Shown: positions 27,957-37,738, counted from the first letter of the stretch. The stretch is 64,000 nt of DNA from an uncultured Phocaeicola sp. (GCA_948566455.1 CAOYQO010000014.1:1-64000); one strand, 5' to 3'. Notes: a model not told the origin generated them from the letters alone. Numbers and translations: made by a program.

Positions 27957-28937
27957 CTAAAAAGAGTATCCTAAAGACACCCAGAACGTATTTCGGGCAA
28001 GGTATTCATGCCCTGCAAACAGCCATGCAAAATCCAGACGCACACCGGCATATTCCACTCCCGCTCCAGCAGTAGCATAACTGGCATCTCCTTTCTTCTT
28101 ATCACCGCAATGATAACCACCACGCAACATCACCAGTTCCCTCCATGCATATTCCGCGCCGGCACTTACACTTAACGCCTGTACGTCGGCAGGTGAAAGT
28201 CTGTAACCCAAATCGGCAGTCAAAGTCAATTTATGCATTTGTAAAAAAGGCAGGTCAGCAGCACCTCCCACTTTAACCGTTGCAGGAAGAGCATCTTTAG
28301 AAGTCAGATAGTTTATTTTCGGTCCAAGATTACTCACATGAAGCCCGACCGACCAGCCGGCACCCTCCCAATCATTTATCTCGCACTTATACAATACTCC
28401 TAAATCAAACGCCACAGAACTTGCGCCACGGCTATTGCCTATCCTGCCCATATCCGAAAACAAGTATTTGAAAGTAGCGGAAACAGAAAAATTCTTTATA
28501 ACCTCGTATGCATAACCAGCCTCCACGGCTATTTCTTTGGGATGTATGCCCGAAGCACCCTCCCCTGTTCCATCCATCTCCGGATAGCCGAAATAACGGA
28601 GACCTAACAGAATGGCATTACGCTGATTGATTTTGTAAAAACTACCCAGGCTATGAAGAGAGTATCCGGACTCATAGTCACGCATCCATGGAGAATAAGT
28701 ATAAGCAACCCCACCTCTGCGCGTCACATCCGATAAAGCTGCCGCACCATTATGAAAAACGGCATGATCTCCTCCCGGAGCCGCCACACCGACTCCCCCC
28801 ATGGCCGCGCTGCGCGCATCGGCTGATATAGTCAGATAGTTTGCCGCTCCGGTATTGACAGGTCCGTAATCCTCCTGACCATAAGCCTTGGCAAAAGTTA
28901 TGCCTATTATAAACAGACCTAATCCTATTCGTCTCAT
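27957..28937 (-). CDS. PorV/PorQ-type outer-membrane barrel protein
   Basis: A 326-residue FadL-like beta-barrel protein of the PorV/PorQ (UPF0164) family. A signal peptide ends near AYGQ (residue 20). The opening TGAANYLTISADARSAAMGGVGVA is the diagnostic N-terminal block of the family (read in two parts), followed by alternating hydrophobic strands and a terminal aromatic (WVSLGYSF). PorV of Porphyromonas is a shuttle for type IX secretion cargo and PorQ a related barrel. The gene is 18 bases behind the S8 protease gene on the same strand, so the two are probably translated from one mRNA. Function in this organism is inferred. Confidence 0.8.
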   Translation of the reverse strand: MRRIGLGLFIIGITFAKAYGQEDYGPVNTGAANYLTISADARSAAMGGVGVAAPGGDHAVFHNGAAALSDVTRRGGVAYTYSPWMRDYESGYSLHSLGSFYKINQRNAILLGLRYFGYPEMDGTGEGASGIHPKEIAVEAGYAYEVIKNFSVSATFKYLFSDMGRIGNSRGASSVAFDLGVLYKCEINDWEGAGWSVGLHVSNLGPKINYLTSKDALPATVKVGGAADLPFLQMHKLTLTADLGYRLSPADVQALSVSAGAEYAWRELVMLRGGYHCGDKKKGDASYATAGAGVEYAGVRLDFAWLFAGHEYLARNTFWVSLGYSF

Positions 28938-28955
28938 ATTCTTTATTTTTTGGGA

Positions 28956-30815
28956 TTAGTACTTGATAAATTTCTCTCTGATTTCCATCCCTTTAGCCTG
29001 ATAGACTAAGGTATAATATCCGGCAGAGAGTTTGGTTATGTCCACAGCATGCAGGGATGCGGCTTCAAGTTTCAGATGAAGATCCAACACCTTGCTGCCG
29101 ATGCCATTATACAAAATCAATTTCCCATTTCCGGACATACTACTGCTCACACTGAATATCAGCATATTATCAGTTATTTGATTGGATTTTAAGATAAAAG
29201 GATGAAGATTGGAGACATCGATCTCTAAAGCGGCGGCGGCATCCACACATCCGTGTCCTAACTGACCAGCATATCGCGGATTATATTCATCCAAGTCGTA
29301 TGCACTCTGATAGAGAATCTCCTTCAAAGCCTCCGGTGTAAACCCTTTCTTGCCTACCCCATACTTCTCTATCACCAAGGCCGCTACACCACTGACCAGC
29401 GGGCACGCCATCGATGTACCAGCCAAGTATTCATAATTATTGGATCGTTCCGTAGTCGTGCTCCAAATCCGTCCGTCTCCATCCAACGATCCGCCGGGAG
29501 CAGAAATATCCGTATAAGTGCCATAATTGGAATAAGAAGCTTTCCTATAATCGGCCTCAATGGCTGCAACCGCAACAACCTTTTCATAATCAGCCGGTGC
29601 CGCTATCCTGGGATCGGACGTATTCGCATTACCTGATGCAAACAATACAATACCTCCCTTCATGGGACTTCCGTCAAGTTGCTCTCCTTTGTTATCACAT
29701 CCGGCATATTTTATAAAGTAATCAATAGCTTCCTTATGTACAGGATTAATATACGAAGAAGCATTCCTTCCCGCCCTAGTGGCAGCGTATCCCCAGCTGT
29801 TCTGGCTGATGACAGCTCCATTATCAGCGCCATACTTAATCGCGGCGGCAATAAACGGATCAGAAGCTACTTCTCCTCCGATAGAGATAAGGCTTTTCAA
29901 AATCTGACAACTCATGAGTCTCACCCCACTGCCGGAAGTTCCGTCCCCCCCTGCAATGCTGCTGATACCTGTTCCATTATTATTTGTCGCACCGATAGTG
30001 CCCGCCACATGAGTCCCATGGCGGTGAGGAACCAAAGTCGCATTATCATCCACAAAATTATAACCATGTATGTCATCCACATATCCATTGCCATCATCGT
30101 CCATACCATTACCTGGTATCTCATCCGGATTCGTCCATAGATTATCCTGCAAATCAGGATGTTCCTGATTAATGCCTCCATCTACAACCGCTACAATGAC
30201 AGCCGGATTCCCATTATATTGTTTCCACACATCAAACAAACGGATATCCGCACCCTTCTTCTGCCAAGACTCCGTACCGGGATTATCCAGATACCATTGT
30301 CTGGACAGATCCGGATCATTGAACAACCACTCTCCCGTCCGGACGCCATACAGGCTCCACGCTGTTTCCGGCGTTGCCCTGGATACAATCTTAGGAACAG
30401 GTACAGCCGTTTCAATACCATCCAGAAAAGCCACTTCGGTAGCAGCACGGGTGGCCGATGTCTCTTTAGAAAACCAGACATTATACCATAAATGAAGCCC
30501 CTCTTTACGGGTACGTTCTTCAAACTTGCCAGCATAAGGGAAAGTACGTTCCATTCTCTCGATTTTCAAAGAAAAAGCAGCCCGATCCAATACCTTGACT
30601 CCTGTCGTTACCGTGTTGCCTATGCTCCTTACCCGCACCTCTCCGGCTGGTTCTTCTTTCAATTTCACATAAATGCAACCCTGAAGCACCTCTTCTTCCG
30701 ATAAATCAAAAACAGGCTGTTTCCCTTCCGGTTCATCTGGAACAGAAGAAAGTTCTTCTTGATGGCATGAGGCTATCAATATAGTCATCAGGAAAAAAAA
30801 GACGATCTTTTTCAT
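28956..30815 (-). CDS. Subtilisin-like serine protease lipoprotein (S8)
   Basis: Secreted protease of 619 residues. A lipoprotein signal ends in LIASC (Cys17). A prodomain-like region (about 35-150) precedes the S8 catalytic domain with D212 (VAVVDGGI), H266 (HRHGTHVAG), N396 (ASGNAN) and S468 (AGTSMACP). The last ~70 residues form a small beta domain ending in LSAGYYTLVYQAKG and a basic tail, resembling a type A type IX-secretion sorting domain. An insert around 230-250 (DDDGNGYVDDIHG) is a calcium-binding-like loop. It is the first gene of a pair with the PorV/PorQ-type gene. Substrate unknown. Confidence 0.88.
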   Translation of the reverse strand: MKKIVFFFLMTILIASCHQEELSSVPDEPEGKQPVFDLSEEEVLQGCIYVKLKEEPAGEVRVRSIGNTVTTGVKVLDRAAFSLKIERMERTFPYAGKFEERTRKEGLHLWYNVWFSKETSATRAATEVAFLDGIETAVPVPKIVSRATPETAWSLYGVRTGEWLFNDPDLSRQWYLDNPGTESWQKKGADIRLFDVWKQYNGNPAVIVAVVDGGINQEHPDLQDNLWTNPDEIPGNGMDDDGNGYVDDIHGYNFVDDNATLVPHRHGTHVAGTIGATNNNGTGISSIAGGDGTSGSGVRLMSCQILKSLISIGGEVASDPFIAAAIKYGADNGAVISQNSWGYAATRAGRNASSYINPVHKEAIDYFIKYAGCDNKGEQLDGSPMKGGIVLFASGNANTSDPRIAAPADYEKVVAVAAIEADYRKASYSNYGTYTDISAPGGSLDGDGRIWSTTTERSNNYEYLAGTSMACPLVSGVAALVIEKYGVGKKGFTPEALKEILYQSAYDLDEYNPRYAGQLGHGCVDAAAALEIDVSNLHPFILKSNQITDNMLIFSVSSSMSGNGKLILYNGIGSKVLDLHLKLEAASLHAVDITKLSAGYYTLVYQAKGMEIREKFIKY

Positions 30816-30857
30816 TATACTATCTTGTGTTGTTAATTGAAGTATTTAATTATTTCA

Positions 30858-30865
30858 CAAATATA
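30858..30865 (-). promoter_or_regulatory. Promoter -7 box of the S8 protease gene
   Basis: On the minus strand this reads TATATTTG, matching TAnnTTTG, 43 bases before the start codon. Confidence 0.5.
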
Positions 30866-30887
30866 GCGTATTTTCCCGATCTTACAA

Positions 30888-30925
30888 TAAAAAAGAGGAA
30901 ACCTCATCCTTAAGACTTTTCCTCC
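30888..30925 (-). terminator. Terminator downstream of the porin gene
   Basis: On the minus strand, GAGGAAAA and TTTCCTC form a stem (30895-30901 with 30917-30924), followed by TTTTTT. It ends porin transcription before the S8 gene promoter. Confidence 0.65.
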
Positions 30926-31056
30926 TATCAATTACTACGTTCTTCCACTGTGAGACGTACATCTTGCTATGGAAGGATGCAGTAGCTTTCTGTATAAAAG
31001 GTCTTGACCATACAGCAAAAACGCTTTAGCGTGCAGCATGAGGACAGTTGTGTGTA

Positions 31057-32244
31057 TCAGAACACCGGAATAGAGTAAACCAACCCGATGGAGACGCGTT
31101 GGGTATCCGGACTCATGCCTCCCAAGGCCTGCGCACGCCGGGCCAAATGATGTCCTTTATATAAAAAATGGGCAAAGAGAAGCAGTTCGCTATTGCGCAT
31201 CGGGAAATACTCCACACAAGCCTGCGCATTCCATGTCGTACGATAAAGCCCTTTCTCAAAATGCCCGTTTGTCTTATAAATACCAGCCCTCTCATAAGCG
31301 CCTTTCAGGTAAAGATTCCAATTAGGATGGATACGATAGTCAAAGTTCACCACGGTAGTAAAGTATTCCGCATGCTGCGCTGTAGACGGAGCCGACAGAA
31401 CAGGGCCTTGCAAGTCACTGATAATTCCTTTGCTATCCAATCCTTCACGAGAATACATCAAATCAACATAAGCGATAACAGGACCTTTCTCATATATATT
31501 ACCCGCCGTAAAACAATAAAGGTTTTTACCTTCCGCCAGCTGTCCGTATGACGCCGCATAACGCAATTGCACCGCATTATCAAAGAAGAGCCCGTTCCAG
31601 TTCACGGTTGACAGAACAGGGACTTTGGCCTTTTCCACCCCTTGCGGCAAACCGTAAAGATAAGTCTCATCATTCTCTCCGCTACGGTTGTTTACTACCT
31701 GAAGCACCAACTCATTGGCAGGCGACAAATTGAATCTTCCGGCTACCCCCGCCTGATAGCAACTGATATTATCATTAAACTCACTATACTCGCGTACCTT
31801 GATGGCATTGACATAATATTCATATCCTCCCAAGGCGATATCTTGTTTTCCGACATTCAAAGTGAACTTATCGGACATCTTCCAATTTACCAGAGCATAC
31901 TCAATAGAAGAGGATAAATTATCCAGCGAGTGCGGATTACTGTATTTATTAAACGACTGACGGAAATGATAAGAAAATTGCTTGCTGAAAGAACCTAATA
32001 TTTCCAGCTTCACACGATTCAGTTTGAAAGAGGCGTCTTCCAAATCGCCTTCAACAAAGTTGGCAACTCCCGAAGTAGAGAATTGCAGATTCATGTGCGC
32101 TGAGATATCCGGATTGCTGTTCGGGAACAGACGTCCCACCAAACTGCGGATAGAATCATCCGGACTGATTAAGGGCTGTTCTTGAGCCTGCATAGCCGAA
32201 ACGACGCATAACAGGATACAGCACGACAAGAGTAATCTTTTCAT
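31057..32244 (-). CDS. OprO/OprP-type porin
   Basis: Outer-membrane beta barrel of 395 residues with a signal peptide ending in SAMQA (about residue 20). A short linker precedes a barrel starting at DISAHMNLQFSTSG and FKLNRVKLEILGSFSKQFSYHFR, the pattern of the phosphate-selective porin O/P family, and the barrel ends in an aromatic (GLVYSIPVF). The lengths of the strands and the NVGKQDIALGGYEYY block also fit. The transported solute cannot be told from the sequence. It stands alone between the S8 pair and the DUF3109 gene. Confidence 0.8.
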   Translation of the reverse strand: MKRLLLSCCILLCVVSAMQAQEQPLISPDDSIRSLVGRLFPNSNPDISAHMNLQFSTSGVANFVEGDLEDASFKLNRVKLEILGSFSKQFSYHFRQSFNKYSNPHSLDNLSSSIEYALVNWKMSDKFTLNVGKQDIALGGYEYYVNAIKVREYSEFNDNISCYQAGVAGRFNLSPANELVLQVVNNRSGENDETYLYGLPQGVEKAKVPVLSTVNWNGLFFDNAVQLRYAASYGQLAEGKNLYCFTAGNIYEKGPVIAYVDLMYSREGLDSKGIISDLQGPVLSAPSTAQHAEYFTTVVNFDYRIHPNWNLYLKGAYERAGIYKTNGHFEKGLYRTTWNAQACVEYFPMRNSELLLFAHFLYKGHHLARRAQALGGMSPDTQRVSIGLVYSIPVF

Positions 32245-32311
32245 GGGGGCTTTTCGTAGTATTAAATTTTGGTTAATATAATAAATCGGGAATGATCAAA
32301 CCGGACAAGAT

Positions 32312-32893
32312 TTACATCATTCCTCTTCTCTGCAATTCCTCTGCCGCAATCTCCAGCTCCTTATACCATTCCTCGCCAAATTTCCGTACCAACGGTTCTT
32401 TTAAGAACTTATAAACAGGCAGATTCTCTTTTTGTCCCAGCAACACTGCGGCTTTACATACGTTCCAACGATGATAATTCACCGCTTTGTAAGGACCATA
32501 ATCACCTATACGGATGGGATAAAGATGACAGGAGATTGGTTTATATAAATCGGTCTTACCTGCCCGGAAAGCTTTCTCAATGGCACAATAACAGTACCCC
32601 TTCTCATCATAACAGGTAAATACACAGTCTTTATGATTGACGATGGAAGTTACCAAATCGCCTTCTTCATCTGTATAAACCACTCCCTGCTTATCAATCA
32701 CCGCCCGTGCCTCGGGTGAAAGCTCGTCCCAAATAACAGGAAGCACCTCTTCCAGTTTTTCCACTTCATCCAATTCCACCGGTGCACCGGCATCTCCCTC
32801 TATGCAGCACTCACCTTTGCAGGCATCGAGATTACAAAGAAATTTCTCACGAAACACATCAAGGGAGATTACAACATCATCTATCTGTATCAT
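32312..32893 (-). CDS. DUF3109 family cysteine-rich protein
   Basis: A 193-residue cytoplasmic protein with no signal peptide. It has the eight-cysteine pattern of DUF3109, related to the YkgJ putative metal-binding proteins: NLDACKGECC, HKDCVFTCYDEKGYCYCAIE and KPISCHLYPIR. The Cys clusters suggest a bound zinc or iron-sulfur site, but the biochemical role is unknown. It lies downstream of gpmI on the same strand, separated by a REP-like element. Confidence 0.85.
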   Translation of the reverse strand: MIQIDDVVISLDVFREKFLCNLDACKGECCIEGDAGAPVELDEVEKLEEVLPVIWDELSPEARAVIDKQGVVYTDEEGDLVTSIVNHKDCVFTCYDEKGYCYCAIEKAFRAGKTDLYKPISCHLYPIRIGDYGPYKAVNYHRWNVCKAAVLLGQKENLPVYKFLKEPLVRKFGEEWYKELEIAAEELQRRGMM

Positions 32894-32910
32894 CTCTTAT
32901 TAAATTAAAA

Positions 32911-32976
32911 TGTCATTCCGGACAAAGTGACGAATCCATGCTTCATTACAGATTCCTCACCTTGTTCAGAATGACA
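32911..32976. repeat. REP-like palindromic element, copy A
   Basis: The 26-base arms starting TGTCATTC and ending GAATGACA are reverse complements with five mismatches. The sequence is of the same family as the element at 58939-59025 (TCATTCTGAACAAAG type). It fills most of the gap between gpmI and the DUF3109 gene. Confidence 0.65.
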
Positions 32977-32995
32977 AATAAATATACTTTCTACA

Positions 32996-34510
32996 TTATT
33001 TTATCAAATCCCGTCCGGTCATGTCGGCAGGCTGGGGCATGCCCAAAATGTGCAAGATAGAAGGAGCAACATCTGCCAATACACCATTTTCCACTTTAGC
33101 ATTCTTATTCTCTGTTACATATACAAATGGAACAGGGTTCAAAGAGTGAGCCGTATTAGGTGTACCATCTTCATTCAGTGCATGGTCGGCATTACCGTGG
33201 TCGGCAATAATGATTACTTCATAATCATTAGCCTTGGCAGCTTCCACTGTATCTTTCACGCACTCGTCAATAGCCTTCACTGCTTTTTCAATAGCGTCAT
33301 AGATACCTGTATGACCTACCATATCACCATTAGCGTAATTCACGACAATGAAATCGAATTTCTGGGTCTTGATGGCTTCTACCAATTTATCCTTCACTTC
33401 ATAAGCACTCATCTCAGGCTTCAAGTCGTAAGTAGCCACTTTCGGAGATGGAACCAAGATACGCTCTTCGGCATCATACGGAGTTTCACGACCACCATTG
33501 AAGAAGAAAGTTACGTGAGCATACTTTTCCGTTTCTGCAATGTGTAACTGAGTCTTACCGTTAGCAGCCAGATATTCACCCAACGTATTTTGAACATTTT
33601 CCTTGTCGAACAGAATATGAACACCCTTGAAAGACGCATCATACGGAGTCATGCAATAAAACTGCAAGCCCGGAATAGTATGCATACCTTGTTCCGGCAT
33701 ATCCTGTTGAGTCAGCACAACAGTCAATTCCTTGGCACGGTCGTTACGGTAGTTGAAGAAGATAACCACATCACCTTCTTTGATGGTACCGTCTACGGTA
33801 GAATTATTGATCGGTTTGATGAATTCATCTGTAACACCTTCATCGTATGATTCCTGCATAGCCTGAACCATATCGGTGGCTTGCTTTCCTTTACCTTCAA
33901 CCAACAGGTCGTATGCTTCTTTCACACGTTCCCAACGCTTGTCACGATCCATAGCATAGAAGCGACCAACGATAGAAGCGATTTTACCGGCTGAGTTTTC
34001 ACAGTGCGCAGTCAGTTGTTCGATAAAGCCTTTACCACTCTTCGGGTCTGTGTCACGACCATCCATAAAGCAGTGGATAAATGTATTTTCAATGCCATAT
34101 TCTTTAGAGATATCGCAAAGTTTGAACAAATGATCGAATGAACTGTGTACACCACCGTTTGAAGTCAATCCCATAAAGTGGATGTTCTTGCCATTTTCCT
34201 TTGCGTAAGAGAAAGCGGAAACAATCTCGGGATTCTTCATTATGCTGTTGTCGGCACATGCACGGTTAATCTTTACCAAATCCTGATAAACGATACGTCC
34301 TGCACCGATATTCAAGTGTCCTACTTCGGAGTTACCCATCTGTCCGTCGGGCAAACCAACGTTCTCACCGCTAGCCTGCAATTCAGAGTGCGGATAGTTT
34401 GCCAACAGAGAATCCCAGTAAGGAGTGGGAGTGTTAAAGATTACATCGTCTTTACCTTGATCGCCGATACCCCAACCATCAAGAATCATTAAAAGGGCTT
34501 TTTTACTCAT
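32996..34510 (-). CDS. gpmI: 2,3-bisphosphoglycerate-independent phosphoglycerate mutase
   Basis: Glycolytic enzyme interconverting 3- and 2-phosphoglycerate, manganese dependent, cytoplasmic. The alkaline-phosphatase-like fold begins MILDGWGIG, with the catalytic serine in GNSEVGHLNIGAG, the substrate loop FMDGRDTDP and metal ligands in ADHGNADHALNEDG. I place the start at 34510 (MSKKALL, 504 residues). A longer reading to 34555 would begin upstream of the likely transcription start, because a -7 box occupies 34553-34560. Confidence 0.96.
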   Translation of the reverse strand: MSKKALLMILDGWGIGDQGKDDVIFNTPTPYWDSLLANYPHSELQASGENVGLPDGQMGNSEVGHLNIGAGRIVYQDLVKINRACADNSIMKNPEIVSAFSYAKENGKNIHFMGLTSNGGVHSSFDHLFKLCDISKEYGIENTFIHCFMDGRDTDPKSGKGFIEQLTAHCENSAGKIASIVGRFYAMDRDKRWERVKEAYDLLVEGKGKQATDMVQAMQESYDEGVTDEFIKPINNSTVDGTIKEGDVVIFFNYRNDRAKELTVVLTQQDMPEQGMHTIPGLQFYCMTPYDASFKGVHILFDKENVQNTLGEYLAANGKTQLHIAETEKYAHVTFFFNGGRETPYDAEERILVPSPKVATYDLKPEMSAYEVKDKLVEAIKTQKFDFIVVNYANGDMVGHTGIYDAIEKAVKAIDECVKDTVEAAKANDYEVIIIADHGNADHALNEDGTPNTAHSLNPVPFVYVTENKNAKVENGVLADVAPSILHILGMPQPADMTGRDLIK

Positions 34511-34552
34511 AATCTTATTTTGTTTAAAGTTTATCCTTGCTTTTTCCGGGTG

Positions 34553-34560
34553 CAAAGGTA
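34553..34560 (-). promoter_or_regulatory. Promoter -7 box of gpmI
   Basis: On the minus strand this reads TACCTTTG, matching TAnnTTTG, 42 bases before the chosen start codon. Confidence 0.6.
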
Positions 34561-34599
34561 CAAAAAAGCCCTGTCAATGAATAATGTTTCACCTATTTT

Positions 34600-34778
34600 T
34601 TATAGAGGAAGTTCGATGATAAAATGCAGTCCGTCTTTAAATTCCATATCCCGAGTCAATTTTGCATTCATACGCCCGGCAATCATTTCACAAACCAGCA
34701 AAACAATATCCGGCGCACCGGCAAGACACGACTCCCCCCCTTTGTTCTGTAATGCGGTTAATATACTTCGGCAAATAC
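34600..34778 (-). pseudogene. Remnant of a histidine-kinase-like C-terminus
   Basis: An open stretch of about 59 codons without a start encodes GAPDIVLLVCEMIAGRMNAK and ends FKDGLHFIIELPL followed by a stop. This resembles the last part of a kinase ATPase domain (LC..I....... ..G..F...LPL). Nothing upstream in this frame completes the gene, so it is probably a decayed remnant. The rest of the gap 34511-34958 is AT-rich and otherwise empty. Confidence 0.35.
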
Positions 34779-34958
34779 TCTAATTATATTATTTGATTAG
34801 TACGTACTACACATTCTTCCGGAAATCGATATAGAAGCTTCGAATCTTGTGTTATAAAACATACCTTTTCATCTTGCTGTTTATGAATAAATTGCATTCC
34901 TTTGCATCGGGACAGTTCAGCACAGTTTGCATTGTCCGCGTAAAACCTTAAACAGTTC

Positions 34959-35939
34959 ATGAAAGTTACCTTTGGACAGCAGACCACTAAAGTGAAACAA
35001 CTGGCTGATTTACTCAGTCAGGAGATTTCCATGGGCAAATATAAATCGGACTGCACATTACCGTCCATCAACAAACTGAGCCGTGAGTATCAAGTGTCGC
35101 GGGATACGGTGTTCAAAGCATTCATTGATTTAAAAGACCGGGGAATAATAGACTCTACTCCGGGAAAAGGTTACTACGTTACCAACAAGCTTACAAACAT
35201 TCTGCTTCTGCTGGACGAGTATTCTCCCTTTAAATACTCGTTATATAATAGTTTTATCAAAAAACTATCCATCAACTACAAAGTAGATTTATTGTTTCAT
35301 CAATATAATGAACGACTTTTCAATACCATCTTACGTGAATCAATAGGCAGATACAATAAATACATTGTGATGAACTTCGACAATGAGAAACTATCCCCCC
35401 ATCTTTACAAAATAGATTCGTCTAAGTTGCTGCTGTTGGATTTCGGGAAGTTCGATAAAAAGGACTATTCATACGTATGTCAGGATTTTGACGATTCCTT
35501 TTATCATGCATTGGCCGCATTGAAAGAACATCTGAGAAAATATCAGAGACTAGTACTTTTATTTCCCGAAGACATCAAACACCCCCGTAGCAGTTGTCAG
35601 TATTTCAATTGTTTCTGTCAGGATTATCACATTGATTCAGCCATTGTGGAAAATACAGACCGGATACAAGTCCGTAAAGGAGAAGTATACATTGCAATCC
35701 GTCAGATAGAGGTAGTCAATATAATCAAGCAAAGCCGGACAACCGGGCTGAAATGCGGAGAAGATTTCGGACTGATAGCCTACAATGACACTCCTGCCTA
35801 CGAGGTAATAGACCAAGGGATTACGGTACTCAGTATCAACTGGGAAGAGCTGGGGCGGAAAGCCGCAGAATTTGTACTAACCGGACAGGAAATCAGAACT
35901 TATCTCCCTACCGAAGTCCATTTAAGAAATTCAATTTAA
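34959..35939 (+). CDS. fucR: GntR-family fucose regulator
   Basis: Transcription factor of 326 residues, likely the fucose-responsive repressor FucR of the B. thetaiotaomicron type. The N-terminal winged helix-turn-helix (about 10-75) contains INKLSREYQVSRDTVFKAFI and the wing GIIDSTPGKGYYV. The remainder is a LacI-like periplasmic-binding fold that would bind L-fucose (LLLLDEYSPFKYSLYNSF at the start; GLIAYNDTPAYEVIDQGITVLS near the end). It begins right before fucI with 21 bases between, so it is autoregulated if it is in the same transcript. The symbol rests on fold plus neighbours. Confidence 0.88.
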   Translation: MKVTFGQQTTKVKQLADLLSQEISMGKYKSDCTLPSINKLSREYQVSRDTVFKAFIDLKDRGIIDSTPGKGYYVTNKLTNILLLLDEYSPFKYSLYNSFIKKLSINYKVDLLFHQYNERLFNTILRESIGRYNKYIVMNFDNEKLSPHLYKIDSSKLLLLDFGKFDKKDYSYVCQDFDDSFYHALAALKEHLRKYQRLVLLFPEDIKHPRSSCQYFNCFCQDYHIDSAIVENTDRIQVRKGEVYIAIRQIEVVNIIKQSRTTGLKCGEDFGLIAYNDTPAYEVIDQGITVLSINWEELGRKAAEFVLTGQEIRTYLPTEVHLRNSI

Positions 35940-35960
35940 CAACTAAAACCTATGTATATC

Positions 35961-37736
35961 ATGAAAAAGTATCCTAAAATCGGGATTCGTCCCACTATCG
36001 ACGGCCGCCAGGGTGGTGTCCGCGAAAGCCTTGAAGACAAAACTATGAACCTGGCAAAAGCTGTTGCCGAACTGATTTCATCCAACTTGAAAAACGGTGA
36101 CGGAAGCCCCGTGGAATGTGTAATAGCAGACAGCACCATCGGTCGTGTAGCCGAAAGCGCCGCTTGTGCCGAGAAATTCGAACGCGAAGGAGTAGGTGCC
36201 ACCATTACCGTAACCAGTTGCTGGTGCTATGGCTCCGAAACAATGGATATGCACCCGCACTGGCCGAAAGCAGTCTGGGGATTCAACGGCACAGAGCGTC
36301 CGGGAGCCGTTTATCTGGCTGCCGTATTAGCCGGACACGCACAGAAAGGGCTGCCTGCATTCGGTATTTACGGACACGATGTACAAGATTTGGATGACAA
36401 CACGATTCCGGCCGATGTAGCAGAAAAGCTATTGCGTTTCGCCCGTGCCGCCATGGCTGTAGCCAATATGCGCGGAAAAAGCTATCTTTCTTTCGGTAGT
36501 GTCTGCATGGGTATCGCCGGCTCTATTGTCGATCCTGACTTTTTCCAGGAATATCTGGGAATACGTAATGAAAGCGTGGACGAAACTGAGATCCTGCGCC
36601 GTATGGAAGAAGGAATCTATGACCATGAAGAATATGCCAAGGCAATGGCCTGGACTGAAAAATATTGCAAGCCCAACGAAGGGGAAGACTTTAAGAACCG
36701 TCCCGAAAAGCGCAAAACCCGTGAAGAGAAGGATGCCGACTGGGAATTTATTGTAAAAATGACTATCATCATGCGTGACTTGATGGTCGGCAACCCGAAA
36801 TTGCTTGAAATGGGATTCAAAGAAGAAGCTATCGGCCATAATGCCATCGCAGCCGGCTTCCAGGGGCAACGCCAATGGACTGACTGGAAACCAAACGGTG
36901 ACTTCAGTGAAGCACTGCTCAACACCACTTTCGACTGGAACGGCATTCGCGAAGCATACGTTCTGGCTACCGAAAATGATGCTTGCAATGGTGTTGCCAT
37001 GTTATTCGGTCACCTGCTGAGTGGCTGTGGACAGATGTTCTCCGACATCCGTACTTACTGGAGTCCCGAAGCGGTAAAACGTGTCACCGGCAAAGAACTT
37101 ACCGGAATGGCTAAAAACGGTATCATCCATCTTATCAACTCTGGTGCAACCACTCTGGACGCTACCGGTGAGAGCCATAATGAAGCGGGAGAGCCCTGCA
37201 TGAAGCCCAACTGGGAAATGACTGAAGCCGATGTCGAAGCTTGTCTGAAAGCTACAACCTGGTATCCGGCAGATCGCGACTATTTCCGTGGAGGCGGTTT
37301 CTCTTCCAATTTCTTGTCTAAAGGCGGTATGCCTGTCACCATGATGCGTCTTAATCTGGTAAAAGGCTTAGGTCCAGTATTGCAACTGGCAGAAGGCTGG
37401 ACAGTAGATATTGATCCGGAAATCCATCAGGTACTGAACATGCGTACAGATCCCACATGGCCTACTACTTGGTTTGTACCCCGCCTATGCGACAAACCTG
37501 CATTCCGTGATGTCTATTCGGTAATGAACAACTGGGGAGCCAACCACGGCGCCATCAGCTATGGACACATCGGACAGGATTTAATAACTCTGGCATCTAT
37601 GCTACGTATTCCTGTTTGTATGCATAATGTAGAAGACGACAAGATTTTCCGCCCGGCATCATGGAATGCCTTCGGTATGGATAAGGAAGGTTCCGACTAC
37701 AGAGCTTGCTCAACTTATGGACCTATTTACAAATAG
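35961..37736 (+). CDS. fucI: L-fucose isomerase
   Basis: Converts L-fucose to L-fuculose (and D-arabinose to D-ribulose); manganese enzyme, cytoplasmic. The conserved start KYPKIGIRPTIDGRQGGVRE, the metal-site Glu in LATENDACNGVAMLFGH, the Asp in FSDIRTYW and the His in SYGHIGQDLITLAS are visible. With the ATG at 35961 it has 591 residues, as in other FucI. An in-frame ATG nine bases earlier (35952) is possible, but MKKYPKIG is the usual family start. It sits between fucR and fucP. Confidence 0.96.
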   Translation: MKKYPKIGIRPTIDGRQGGVRESLEDKTMNLAKAVAELISSNLKNGDGSPVECVIADSTIGRVAESAACAEKFEREGVGATITVTSCWCYGSETMDMHPHWPKAVWGFNGTERPGAVYLAAVLAGHAQKGLPAFGIYGHDVQDLDDNTIPADVAEKLLRFARAAMAVANMRGKSYLSFGSVCMGIAGSIVDPDFFQEYLGIRNESVDETEILRRMEEGIYDHEEYAKAMAWTEKYCKPNEGEDFKNRPEKRKTREEKDADWEFIVKMTIIMRDLMVGNPKLLEMGFKEEAIGHNAIAAGFQGQRQWTDWKPNGDFSEALLNTTFDWNGIREAYVLATENDACNGVAMLFGHLLSGCGQMFSDIRTYWSPEAVKRVTGKELTGMAKNGIIHLINSGATTLDATGESHNEAGEPCMKPNWEMTEADVEACLKATTWYPADRDYFRGGGFSSNFLSKGGMPVTMMRLNLVKGLGPVLQLAEGWTVDIDPEIHQVLNMRTDPTWPTTWFVPRLCDKPAFRDVYSVMNNWGANHGAISYGHIGQDLITLASMLRIPVCMHNVEDDKIFRPASWNAFGMDKEGSDYRACSTYGPIYK

Positions 37737-37738
37737 TT

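Noticed and set aside
32996..34555. A gpmI start at 34555
   Set aside because: The extra 15 codons would begin within the -7 box; the family start MSKKALLMILDGWG is at 34510.
34520..34783. An 87-residue plus-strand gene upstream of fucR
   Set aside because: It overlaps the gpmI promoter and the antisense of the kinase-like remnant, with no recognisable motif.
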